This document shows positions 16,589-25,050 of a stretch of 47,013 bases of DNA, one piece after another (the first letter of the stretch is position 1; each line of letters begins with the position of its first letter). The notes beneath the pieces were generated by a model, which saw only the letters and a list, made by a program, of their open reading frames with translations, was not told the DNA's origin and made no database searches. The stretch lies in contig CAJTCR010000040.1 of the NCBI GenBank assembly GCA_910574915.1, positions 1-47,013 on the forward strand. The letters run 5' to 3'. The position numbers and the translations under genes were made by a program. This stretch comes from Eubacteriaceae bacterium. GTDB taxonomy: Bacteria; Bacillota; Clostridia; Lachnospirales; Lachnospiraceae.

Positions 16589-17797
16589 CTACGCCTCAAA
16601 AACGTGGTCAGACAGGCGCTTTAACGCTTCCTGTACTCTGGAAAGCGGAAGCGCCAGGTTCATGCGGATATGGCACTGTCCGTAAAATGGCCTGCCATCC
16701 TGCCAGCCGACGCCGACGTCCCAGCCTTTTTGTACAAGCTGCTGGATGGAAGTGTGGTGTGCTTCGCACCATTGGGTGCAGTCTAAAAACAGCATATAGG
16801 TGCCCTGCGGCTTGGTTACAAAGATGCCGCTGAAATGGGACGTGATGTAATCGCAGGCATAATTGACGTTTTCGCTTAAGGTCTGACAGAGCTCGTCTAC
16901 CCATTCGGCGCCCTGCGCGCAGTAGGCGCCGGTCAGGGCGTGCATGGATAAGACGTTGATGCTGTTGTAGTGTGTTTTTGCTCCTTTGGACGTAATGCGG
17001 TCGCGCAGCGCGCGGTTGTAGATAATATGGTAGCTGCCGATTAAGCCGGCGAGGTTAAAGGTCTTGCTTGGTGCGTAAAATGCGATGGTATGCTCATGGG
17101 CGTAGGCGTTTACGGACTGGGTCGGGATATGGCGGCTTCCGTTTAGCAGGATATCTGACCAGATTTCATCGGAGATTACGGTCACTTCGTATTTTTCAAA
17201 AATCTCCATAGCCTGTTCCAGCTCGGCGCGCTCCCAGACGCGTCCGGCAGGGTTATGCGGCGAGCAAAAGACGGCTGTGTGGATCTTTTGCGTTTTGATT
17301 TTTTCTTCCATATCTGCATAGTCCATACGATAGATGCCCTGGGCATCTTTTTTTAATTCGCTGCGAACGATGCGAAACCCGTTCTGGGACATGCATTCGG
17401 TAAAACCGATATAGGCAGGGCTGTGCAGCAGTATGGCATCGCCGGGTGCCGCGCAGCTTGTCAGCGCGGAGATTACGCCGCCGAGTACGCCGTTTTCGTA
17501 TCCGATCTGTTCTTTGGACAGCCCAGTGACGCCGTTGCGTGTTTTCTGCCATTGGATAATGGCATTGTAGTAGTCGTCGCTGATATCAAAATAGCCGTAT
17601 GCCGGATGCTTTGCACGCGCAATGATGGCTTCCGGGATCGTCGGTACGGTTGGAAAATTCATGTCAGCGACCCACATCGGGATAAAATCAAAGCCGTCCT
17701 TTGGCGGTGTCGGCGCGCTGCCAGGCTGCCCTAATCCGTCGATGGCTACGGCGTCTTTGCCGCTTCGGTTCATAATAACAGTAAAATCGTATTTCAT
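16589..17797 (-). CDS. MalY/PatB-type PLP-dependent C-S lyase or aminotransferase
   Basis: A 402-residue fold-type I PLP enzyme. The catalytic lysine is K245 in APSKTFNLAGL; D210 in SDEIWSD and the CSPHNPAGRVW segment (178-188) bind the cofactor. Similarity to MalY/PatB suggests cystathionine beta-lyase activity (cystathionine to homocysteine, pyruvate and ammonia), though a plain aminotransferase cannot be excluded. AAAGGAG about 10 bases upstream sets the start at 17797; the extra 15 residues of the longer frame run into the promoter region. It is a single-gene unit on the minus strand. Confidence 0.9.
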   Translation of the reverse strand: MKYDFTVIMNRSGKDAVAIDGLGQPGSAPTPPKDGFDFIPMWVADMNFPTVPTIPEAIIARAKHPAYGYFDISDDYYNAIIQWQKTRNGVTGLSKEQIGYENGVLGGVISALTSCAAPGDAILLHSPAYIGFTECMSQNGFRIVRSELKKDAQGIYRMDYADMEEKIKTQKIHTAVFCSPHNPAGRVWERAELEQAMEIFEKYEVTVISDEIWSDILLNGSRHIPTQSVNAYAHEHTIAFYAPSKTFNLAGLIGSYHIIYNRALRDRITSKGAKTHYNSINVLSMHALTGAYCAQGAEWVDELCQTLSENVNYACDYITSHFSGIFVTKPQGTYMLFLDCTQWCEAHHTSIQQLVQKGWDVGVGWQDGRPFYGQCHIRMNLALPLSRVQEALKRLSDHVFEA

Positions 17798-17833
17798 ATG
17801 GATGGTTTCTCCTTTGCTTATCACTTTGTTACC

Positions 17834-17861
17834 AGTATACATGATTTTGCCTGGATGTCCA
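17834..17861 (-). promoter_or_regulatory. Promoter of the MalY-like gene
   Basis: On the minus strand TGGACA (17856-17861), 16-base spacer, and TATACT (17834-17839) preceded by TG (extended -10). It lies 37 bases upstream of the chosen start. Confidence 0.6.
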
Positions 17862-18037
17862 GTAACAGTTTAAAAAAATGCCAGTATGCAGAGATTTTTA
17901 GTGTGTGGATTTTGGCGTTTTATAAAAAATGCAGAATAAAAACCGGATACATAGAAATTTATATGGAAATATTAAATAGAATCTCGGTGAAAATATTTTA
18001 AAATATATATGAATTAACGGAGCAAAATAAAAATCGG

Positions 18038-18066
18038 TTGAAATTTATTATGCGAATTGCTACAAT
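18038..18066 (+). promoter_or_regulatory. Promoter of the PTS operon
   Basis: TTGAAA (18038-18043), 17-base spacer, TACAAT (18061-18066). The longest open frame of the IIA gene begins exactly on this -35 box, which rules out that start. Confidence 0.65.
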
Positions 18067-18100
18067 GAAGAAAATAGGGGATGGAAAGGGGGAGTTCCCA

Positions 18101-18586
18101 ATGGGGTTATTTGGGTTTTTAAAAGGCAAAAAGGAGGTTACGCTTGGGGCACCGGTAAAAGGAGCATGTATTCCTATTTGTGAAGTGAATGATCCGACAT
18201 TTGCGGAGGAAATCTTAGGAAAGGGAATGGCAATTAAGCCCGCAGACGGCAGGATCACAGCGCCTGTGGACGGAATAGTCAGTACACTTTTTCCGACAGG
18301 CCATGCACTCGGCATGACGACGGAAGACGGGATTGAGATTCTGATTCATGTGGGACTGGATACGGTTCAGCTTGAGGGGCAGTATTTTCGGCCTGCGGTA
18401 AAAGCACAGCAGAAAGTAAAGAAAGGAGAACTTTTATTGGAAGCAGACTTGGATGAGATTCGCAAAGCAGGGTACGATACGGTAATACCAGTCATTATTT
18501 GCAACAGTGAGGAGCTTTCCAGCCTGCATTGCAACACACAGGGAGAAGTAAATGCAGGGGAGGAAATCATTACTTACAGTAAATAA
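18101..18586 (+). CDS. PTS glucose-family EIIA component
   Basis: A 161-residue soluble IIA(Glc)-type domain. It accepts phosphate from HPr on H83 (ILIHVGLDT) with the partner H68 (FPTGHALGM). The APVKG and ITAPVDGIV strands are typical. It is a single-domain protein and should phosphorylate the IICB permease encoded 30 bases downstream. GGAAAGGGGGAG at 18083-18094 selects ATG 18101. Confidence 0.93.
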   Translation: MGLFGFLKGKKEVTLGAPVKGACIPICEVNDPTFAEEILGKGMAIKPADGRITAPVDGIVSTLFPTGHALGMTTEDGIEILIHVGLDTVQLEGQYFRPAVKAQQKVKKGELLLEADLDEIRKAGYDTVIPVIICNSEELSSLHCNTQGEVNAGEEIITYSK

Positions 18587-18616
18587 GCGAAACAGTAAAA
18601 AAGGGGGTAAGTTTTT

Positions 18617-20074
18617 ATGATGAAATATTTTCAAAGGCTTGGAAAGTCTTTAATGCTGCCGGTGGCATGTCTGCCAGTCTGTGGTATTTTAATGGGTATT
18701 GGCTACATTTTGGCGCCTGCGGCGATGGCGGGCGAGGTTGCAGGATTTACAGTCGGCGGCATTCCATATACGATAGGGCTGTTTTTAATTAAAGCAGGCG
18801 GTGCGCTGATTGATAATATGGCATGGCTGTTTGCCATTGGCGTGGCTGTGGGTATGTCGGATGACGGCGACGGTACGGCAGGGCTTGCCGGGCTGGTATC
18901 GTTTTTGATGATTACGACGCTGCTAAGCAGCAATGTCGTAGCGGGGCTTACCGGAAAAGAAGCAAATGTGGCATTTTCTAAGATCGAGAACCAGTTTATC
19001 GGTATTCTTGCCGGGCTGATTGGTTCTTCCTGCTACAATAAGTTTAAAGGAACGAAGCTTCCTGATGCATTGTCGTTTTTCAGCGGCAAGCGTGCGGTAG
19101 CGATTGTAACAGCGACGGCATCGATTGCTGTATCCGCGGTATTGTTTGTAATATGGCCGGTGGTATATGGGGTTCTCGTTGCAGTTGGAAAGACTTTTTT
19201 AGGCTGGGGTGCTGTAGGAGCAGGTGTTTATACGTTCTTTAACCGTCTGCTTATTCCGTTTGGGCTGCATCACGCGCTGAATTCCGTATTTTGGTTTGAT
19301 GTTGCGGATATCAACGACTTGCCGAATTTCTGGGGCAATACAGGCGTATTCGGTGAAACGGGCATGTACATGACAGGGTTCTTCCCGTTTATGATGTTTG
19401 GGCTTCCGGCAGCGTGTCTTGCAATGTACCATACTGCAAAAAAGGGTAAGAAAAAAGAAGTATACGGCCTGCTTGCGTCAGCGGCATTTTGTTCCTTTTT
19501 CACAGGCGTTACAGAGCCGATTGAATTTTCGTTTATGTTTCTGGCACCAGGCTTATATGTCGTTCATGCGCTGTTAGCAGGCATTACTGCGGCGATTACT
19601 GTTTCATTTCCAATCCGCGGCGGCTTTTCATTTTCCGGCGGGGCGATTGATATGGTACTCAGTTCCTTTACACCGCTGGCACAAAATACATGGTTTTTGA
19701 TTCCAGTCGGTCTTGCGGTGGCTGTGATTTATTATATTGTGTTCCGCCTGGTGATCTCTGTATTTAAGCTAAAGACGCCTGGCAGAGAAGATGATGATGT
19801 GGAAGCAGAAAAGAGAGTCGTACTTTCCAATGATAATTTTACGCAGGTTGCAGCCATGATTTTGGAAGGCATCGGCGGAAAAGCAAATGTGAAGTCTTTG
19901 GATAACTGTATTACGAGGCTGCGCTTTGAAATCAACGATTATACAAAGGTAGATGAGAAAAAGATCAAATCTGCCGGAGTTGCCGGAGTGATGCGGCCAG
20001 GCAAAACATCCGTGCAGGTTATTATCGGCACAAAGGTGCAGTTTGTGGCAGATGAGATGAAAAAGATGCTGTAA
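18617..20074 (+). CDS. nagE: PTS EIICB permease, N-acetylglucosamine/glucose family
   Basis: A 485-residue membrane permease. The IIC part (about residues 1-395) has many hydrophobic segments and the GVTEPIEFSFMFLAP motif around 300. After a KLKTPGRED linker the IIB domain carries the phosphocysteine C431 (LDNCITRLR). The linker, NRLLIPFGLHHALN and overall layout resemble NagE more than PtsG, so GlcNAc uptake is preferred; glucose is the alternative. The separate IIA is the gene upstream. The ribosome binding site is AAAAAGGGGG; a second in-frame ATG follows directly. Confidence 0.87.
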   Translation: MMKYFQRLGKSLMLPVACLPVCGILMGIGYILAPAAMAGEVAGFTVGGIPYTIGLFLIKAGGALIDNMAWLFAIGVAVGMSDDGDGTAGLAGLVSFLMITTLLSSNVVAGLTGKEANVAFSKIENQFIGILAGLIGSSCYNKFKGTKLPDALSFFSGKRAVAIVTATASIAVSAVLFVIWPVVYGVLVAVGKTFLGWGAVGAGVYTFFNRLLIPFGLHHALNSVFWFDVADINDLPNFWGNTGVFGETGMYMTGFFPFMMFGLPAACLAMYHTAKKGKKKEVYGLLASAAFCSFFTGVTEPIEFSFMFLAPGLYVVHALLAGITAAITVSFPIRGGFSFSGGAIDMVLSSFTPLAQNTWFLIPVGLAVAVIYYIVFRLVISVFKLKTPGREDDDVEAEKRVVLSNDNFTQVAAMILEGIGGKANVKSLDNCITRLRFEINDYTKVDEKKIKSAGVAGVMRPGKTSVQVIIGTKVQFVADEMKKML

Positions 20075-20121
20075 ATTGTAAGCATTTGGCATACTTGCCG
20101 GACGTATCGTTAAAAGCATAA

Positions 20122-20166
20122 AAGGCTTCCAGAACAGGCAATAAAAAAGCATGTTCTGGAAGCTTT
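20122..20166 (+). terminator. Terminator after the PTS operon
   Basis: GCTTCCAGAACA (20125-20136) pairs perfectly with TGTTCTGGAAGC (20152-20163); A-T and G-T pairs extend the stem outward to 20122/20166. The hairpin is followed by TTTGTATGT, a weak U tract. Confidence 0.7.
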
Positions 20167-20217
20167 GTATGTACAGGTGTTAAATGTAGGTTGGCTGTGT
20201 TTTTTTCGTAACAATGA

Positions 20218-20246
20218 TTGCCAGAAAGTATATTATTTGTTATGAT
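20218..20246 (+). promoter_or_regulatory. Promoter of the spermidine-synthase-like gene
   Basis: TTGCCA (20218-20223), 17-base spacer, TATGAT (20241-20246), 28 bases before the start. It coincides with the artificial TTG start of the longest frame. It probably also serves the genes that follow with short gaps. Confidence 0.6.
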
Positions 20247-20274
20247 AGTAAAAACGAGAAAGAAAGGCAGCAGT

Positions 20275-21879
20275 ATGGGAAGAACACGTATTTTACAGAA
20301 TAAGGCGTATCTGTATGTTACAGAATTTTTTGCAGGAATGTCTGTGATGGCAGTGGAATTAGGGGCAAGCCGCCTGCTTGCTCCCTATTTTAGTTCTTCG
20401 CAGATCGTATGGACGATTATTATAGGGACGATTATGATTGCGATGGCGCTTGGCAATATATACGGCGGCAGGGCGGCGGACAAAAATCCCAACCCGGACA
20501 GGCTGTATCAGAGAATGCTTGTGGCGGCTGTATGGATTGCGATGATCCCGGTGGTAGGAAAATATATTATCCTTGGGATCTCGGCGCTGCTCATTTTTTC
20601 GGTAAACAGCAATTTTTTAATCTGGGCGGCGTTTGCTGCCTGCATGGTGATTTTTGTATTTCCGCTGTTTTTGCTTGGGACGGTGACGCCTTGTTTAGTC
20701 AAATATACGGTGGACAGCCTGGAAGATAATGGAAAGACCGTAGGGATGCTCAATGCCTCTAATACGATCGGCAGCATTCTCGGCACATTTCTGCCGACGT
20801 TTGTGACGATTCCGGCAGTCGGGACGTCGGTGACGTTTTTGATCTTTGCGGGGATTTTGCTGCTGTTGTCTGTGATTTATTTTTTGAATGCAAAAGTGTT
20901 CGGCAGGGGGATGCTGGCAGGCATATGCTTGTATCTTGCCTGCTGCCTGCTTGGAAGGTCTGCAAGCTTTGCGTTTTGGGAAACCGGGCTTACGTACGAA
21001 GGGGAGTCTGTCTATAATTATTTGCAGGTAAAGGAGACGGACCGCAGTGTGATCTTGTCTACCAATGTGCTGTTTGGCGTGCAGTCCATTTTAAAAAAGG
21101 ACAACAGCCTGACCGGGATGTATTATGACTATGCGCTGGCGGCGCCTTTTATGGCAGGCGTCTATGAAAAGGATGCGATGGACGTGCTTGTGCTTGGCAT
21201 GGGCACCGGGACATTTGCATCCCAGTGTATGCGGTATTTTCCAAATGTCAAGGCGGAAGGCGTGGAGATTGATGAAAAGATCACCGCGCTTGCAAGAGAC
21301 TATTTCGCGCTTGCGCCTGACGTTGCGGTAGCGGATTATGACGGGCGTGCATATTTGCAGGCATCGGATCATAAATATGATGTGATTATGGTAGACGCCT
21401 ATCAGGATATTACGATTCCGTTTCAGATGTCGTCCGTGGAGTTTTTTACACTTGTAAAAAACCACTTGAAACGGGACGGCGTGATGGTCGTCAATATGAA
21501 CATGCGCGGTACGAAAGAAGGCAATATCAACCAGTATCTTGCAGATACGATTTCGCATGTATTTGATAAGGTGTATACGATAGATGTCCCAGGCTCTACA
21601 AACCGGGAGCTGTTTGCATCAGCTTCACCAGATACGATAATAGAAGTGATGCAGGACAATCTGGCACTGACACCAGACGCGGCACTGTTTGACCTCGTCA
21701 GCGAGGTCGCGCAGGGGCTTGTTCCTTATCAGCCGGGCTGCTATGTGATGACAGACGACCGGGCGCCGGTGGAGCTGCTTGGAATGCAGGTGATTGACGA
21801 GCTGATCCGGGAAGAAGCAGCGTATTACCGTAGAATCTACGAAAAGGAAGGCATTCAGGGCCTGCTAAAGCGGCTCTGA
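20275..21879 (+). CDS. Membrane-fused spermidine-synthase-like protein
   Basis: A 534-residue protein. The N-terminal half (about 1-235) is a seven- or eight-helix membrane domain starting YVTEFFAGMSVMAVELGASRLLAPYF, as in fused MFS/spermidine-synthase proteins. The C-terminal half is a Rossmann domain with GMGTGTF near 307-313, VEID about 20 residues later, DGRAYL, and VDAYQDITIP. It belongs to the polyamine aminopropyltransferase superfamily, but whether these membrane-linked members make polyamines is not established. GAAAGAAAGG precedes ATG 20275. It leads a run of genes with gaps of 13-74 bases. Confidence 0.85.
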   Translation: MGRTRILQNKAYLYVTEFFAGMSVMAVELGASRLLAPYFSSSQIVWTIIIGTIMIAMALGNIYGGRAADKNPNPDRLYQRMLVAAVWIAMIPVVGKYIILGISALLIFSVNSNFLIWAAFAACMVIFVFPLFLLGTVTPCLVKYTVDSLEDNGKTVGMLNASNTIGSILGTFLPTFVTIPAVGTSVTFLIFAGILLLLSVIYFLNAKVFGRGMLAGICLYLACCLLGRSASFAFWETGLTYEGESVYNYLQVKETDRSVILSTNVLFGVQSILKKDNSLTGMYYDYALAAPFMAGVYEKDAMDVLVLGMGTGTFASQCMRYFPNVKAEGVEIDEKITALARDYFALAPDVAVADYDGRAYLQASDHKYDVIMVDAYQDITIPFQMSSVEFFTLVKNHLKRDGVMVVNMNMRGTKEGNINQYLADTISHVFDKVYTIDVPGSTNRELFASASPDTIIEVMQDNLALTPDAALFDLVSEVAQGLVPYQPGCYVMTDDRAPVELLGMQVIDELIREEAAYYRRIYEKEGIQGLLKRL

Positions 21880-21915
21880 AAAAAGGAAATAAAAGGAATC
21901 AGAGGAAATAAGGCT

Positions 21916-22701
21916 ATGAAAAAAACACTTGTATGGGCTCACAGAGGAGCCAGTGCTTACGCACCAGAAAACACATTGGCAGCATTTAAACAGGCGGCTG
22001 AGTCAGGCGCTGACGGAATCGAGCTGGATGTGCAAAAAACCAGGGACGGGAGGCTTGTGGTGATTCACGATGAAACAGTCGACCGCGTCAGCAGGGCGAC
22101 CGGCTGGGTAAAAGACTTCACGTATGAACAGCTTAAAAAGGTCAATGTCAACCAGCATTTCCCAAAGCTTGGCGTACAGGCTGTCCCGACGCTGGAAGAG
22201 GTCTATGAGCTGGTAAAGCCGACCAATATGACGGTCAATGTCGAGCTTAAGACGGGCGTTGTTTTTTATCCTGAGATCGAAGAGCAGGTGTTGGATGTCA
22301 CAAAGCAGATGGGGATGCAGGAGCGCGTGGTTTATTCGTCCTTTAACCATTATACGCTGCAAAAGATCCGCAGGCTGTGTCCAGAGGCAGTGACGGGGAT
22401 GCTCTATCAGGATGGGATCATCGGCGCTGCGGCATATGCCAAAAATACGGTGCAGGCAGACGCGCTTCATCCGGCAATTTATAACGTGCAGTATCCTGGC
22501 TTTTTTAAGGAGTGCAAAAAGTATGGGCTTAAAGTGCATGTGTGGACGGTCAACGAAGAAGCGCATATGCGCCTGTTATGTGAAAATGAGGCGGACGCGA
22601 TGATAACGAACGATCCAAAACGGGCAAGGGAAGTTGCCGATGAATATGCAGACGGAAAGCTGGTTCCAGAGCTGGTGCGGGAACTGGAAAAGCTGCTGTA
22701 G
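21916..22701 (+). CDS. Glycerophosphodiester phosphodiesterase
   Basis: A 261-residue cytoplasmic GDPD. All hallmark residues are present: H9-R10, E18-N19, E36-x-D38 (metal site) and H51-D52 (acid/base). It hydrolyses glycerophosphodiesters such as glycerophosphoethanolamine to glycerol-3-phosphate and the free alcohol. There is no signal peptide, so it should act on material inside the cell. The next gene, 13 bases on, is a lysophospholipase-like hydrolase that could supply its substrate. Confidence 0.93.
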   Translation: MKKTLVWAHRGASAYAPENTLAAFKQAAESGADGIELDVQKTRDGRLVVIHDETVDRVSRATGWVKDFTYEQLKKVNVNQHFPKLGVQAVPTLEEVYELVKPTNMTVNVELKTGVVFYPEIEEQVLDVTKQMGMQERVVYSSFNHYTLQKIRRLCPEAVTGMLYQDGIIGAAAYAKNTVQADALHPAIYNVQYPGFFKECKKYGLKVHVWTVNEEAHMRLLCENEADAMITNDPKRAREVADEYADGKLVPELVRELEKLL

Positions 22702-22714
22702 CTGTCAGGGGATC

Positions 22715-23707
22715 ATGGGGAATACGATGAAAAAAACGGACACACAACGAATCAAAATCAAATATTTGCAGGAAGATACGTTCAAAGAGCAGATGGAGCA
22801 AACCGCAGAGCCGTATTTGAAAAAATACCGGCGCTGCGGCAGGCTGGCAAGCTTTGACGGCACACAGCTATTTTACTGCATGTATGTGCAGCAGCAGGCA
22901 AAGGGCAGTATTGTCATTTCGCATGGATTCAGTGAATTTGAGGAAAAATACCATGAGGTTATTTTTTACTTTTTACAGGCAGGGTATTCGGTCTTTTTCT
23001 TAGAACACCGCGGCCACGGCAGGTCGCAGCGTGTGCTTTCCAATATGGGCAAAGTCTATGTGCAGAGCTTTGCGCACTATGTGCGGGATCTTCGGATCTT
23101 TGTCAATACGATTGTCCGTCCTTTTGAGAACGAAATGATATTATTTGCACATTCTATGGGTGGTGCAATCGGCGCGCTGTATTTGGAGCGGTATCCAGAT
23201 GATTTTCAAAAAGCGGTGCTCTCGGCGCCGATGATCCAGATGAAGGTGTCAGGGCTGCCGTATCCGGCTGCGATGGCGGTGGCAGGGATCTGCAAAAAAT
23301 GTGGGTTTGGCAAGGCATATGCAGCGGGGCAGCATGGATTTTTTAAGCGCCCAAACTTTGAGCACAGCAGCAGCCTGTCGATGGAACGGTATCTGTACGC
23401 ACATCAGATCCGGCTGCGCAAAAAAAGATGCCGGACAAGCGGTGCGACGTATGCCTGGGTATGTGCGGCGGGAAATGCCGCCGTTTATTTGCAGGCAGCG
23501 CAGAATATCGCAAAGATCCAGATTCCGGTGCTTGTATGCGCGGCAGGCAGAGACCATATGGTAGATACGGACGAGATCTGCAGGTTTGCGGCAAAGTTAA
23601 AAAACGCGCGCCTTGCCTGGTTTTTGGACGCCAAACATGAAATCTTTCACGCGAAAGAGCGGGAAAGGCTGCAATTTTTTGATGAAATCTTTTCTTTTTT
23701 GCAGTAA
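22715..23707 (+). CDS. Alpha/beta hydrolase, lysophospholipase-like
   Basis: A 330-residue serine hydrolase. The nucleophile elbow is HSMGG (S147), the acid is D280 (AAGRDHMVD) and the base is H308 (AKHEIF); the oxyanion segment is SHGFSEFEEKY and the strand LEHRGHGRS is typical of monoacylglycerol lipase/PldB-like enzymes. It likely removes the acyl chain from lysophospholipids or monoacylglycerol. The start is uncertain: ATG 22715 (AGGGG upstream, close) or ATG 22727 (GGGG upstream). It pairs with the phosphodiesterase gene before it. Confidence 0.87.
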   Translation: MGNTMKKTDTQRIKIKYLQEDTFKEQMEQTAEPYLKKYRRCGRLASFDGTQLFYCMYVQQQAKGSIVISHGFSEFEEKYHEVIFYFLQAGYSVFFLEHRGHGRSQRVLSNMGKVYVQSFAHYVRDLRIFVNTIVRPFENEMILFAHSMGGAIGALYLERYPDDFQKAVLSAPMIQMKVSGLPYPAAMAVAGICKKCGFGKAYAAGQHGFFKRPNFEHSSSLSMERYLYAHQIRLRKKRCRTSGATYAWVCAAGNAAVYLQAAQNIAKIQIPVLVCAAGRDHMVDTDEICRFAAKLKNARLAWFLDAKHEIFHAKERERLQFFDEIFSFLQ

Positions 23708-23737
23708 ACAAATAAAATGCCGAAGGGAGAAAGGCGT

Positions 23738-24976
23738 ATGTCTGGAAAACGAAAGCTTACAAAAATGGAAAAAGCATGGATCTTATACGATGTAGGAAAC
23801 TCGGCATTTATACTGCTGGTATCTACGCTGTTTCCCATTTATTTTGATGCGATTGCAGGTGAGGCGGGGATTTCTCCGATCAATTATCTTGCCTATTGGG
23901 GCTATGCGGCGTCGGCGGTTACTTTGATTGTAGCGCTGTTAGGGCCGGTGCTTGGTGCGATCACAGATTTTAAAGGCTTTAAAAAGCCGATCTTTTTAGG
24001 CAGTATGCTGCTTGGCACGTCGGGGTGCCTGCTGCTTGGATTTATGAAATCGTGGCTGGCTTTTTTGATTTTGTTTGTCATCGCAAAGTGCGGGTTTTCC
24101 GCAAGCCTGATCTTTTATGATGCGATGCTTTCGGATGTGACAGAGCCCGAGCGGATGGACGAGGTGTCTGCAAGAGGGTTTGCATTTGGATATATCGGAA
24201 GCTGTATCCCGTTTGTTGCAGGGCTTGTGCTTGTACTTGGCGCATCTTCCTTCGGGATCACGCAGATGCAGGCGATGACGATTGCGTTTGCGATCTCGGC
24301 GGTGTGGTGGTTTTTGTCAACCGTTCCGCTGTGGAGGATGTACAGACAGGTGCACTATGTCCCGGCGCAGCGCAAAATGATACGCGCCAGCTTCGTTAGG
24401 CTTTTTGATACATTAAAAAATATGCGCAGCCATCCGAAGGTGTTTTGGTTTCTGCTGGCATTTTTTTGCTATATCGACGGGGTGTACACCATTATCGATA
24501 TGGCGACTGCTTATGGCACGGCGCTTGGGCTGGATACGACCGGGCTGCTGCTGGCGCTTTTGGTTACGCAGATTGTGGCGTTTCCGGCGACGCTTGTGTT
24601 TGGCTGGCTTTCCGGCAGCTATTCGCCGCGGGCGCTGATTTCCGTCTGCATTATTGCGTATACGCTGATTACGCTCTTTGGAATGACGCTGGATTCCCAG
24701 ATCAAGTTTTGGATCCTGGCAGTCTGCGTCGGGCTGTTTCAGGGCGGCGTGCAGGCGCTGTCACGTTCCTACTTTGCAAAGATTATCCCAAAGGAGCAGT
24801 CGGGGGAATATTTTGGCATTTTTGATATTTGCGGAAAAGGGGCGTCTTTTCTTGGAACAACGCTTGTAAGCATAACAAGCCAGGTAACAAACAGCATCCA
24901 CTATGGGATCGGATCGCTTGTCATTTTGTTTATCCTTGGATTTTTTCTGTTTCAAAAGTCCTGTAAGGCAGAGTGA
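23738..24976 (+). CDS. UMF1-family major facilitator transporter
   Basis: A 412-residue protein with about twelve membrane segments. The N-terminal W-I-L-Y-D-V-G-N-S-A-F motif is the signature of the UMF1 / Atg22-like branch of the MFS. Bacterial members are thought to export or import small solutes, and the substrate here is unknown. AAGGGAGAAAGG (23723-23734) selects ATG 23738. It sits 30 bases after the lipase-like gene. Confidence 0.87.
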   Translation: MSGKRKLTKMEKAWILYDVGNSAFILLVSTLFPIYFDAIAGEAGISPINYLAYWGYAASAVTLIVALLGPVLGAITDFKGFKKPIFLGSMLLGTSGCLLLGFMKSWLAFLILFVIAKCGFSASLIFYDAMLSDVTEPERMDEVSARGFAFGYIGSCIPFVAGLVLVLGASSFGITQMQAMTIAFAISAVWWFLSTVPLWRMYRQVHYVPAQRKMIRASFVRLFDTLKNMRSHPKVFWFLLAFFCYIDGVYTIIDMATAYGTALGLDTTGLLLALLVTQIVAFPATLVFGWLSGSYSPRALISVCIIAYTLITLFGMTLDSQIKFWILAVCVGLFQGGVQALSRSYFAKIIPKEQSGEYFGIFDICGKGASFLGTTLVSITSQVTNSIHYGIGSLVILFILGFFLFQKSCKAE

Positions 24977-25050
24977 AAAAGCGAAAACATGGAACGTTAT
25001 CGAAGGCTGTTTCATATAATAGGTAGAAACAGGAAGTAACGGGAGTCAGC

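Noticed and set aside
18038..18100. Longer N-termini for several genes (IIA from 18038, spermidine-synthase-like from 20218, DUF969 from 38631, htpG from 34325)
   Set aside because: The extra codons cross promoter boxes or leaders, and strong ribosome binding sites favour the inner starts.
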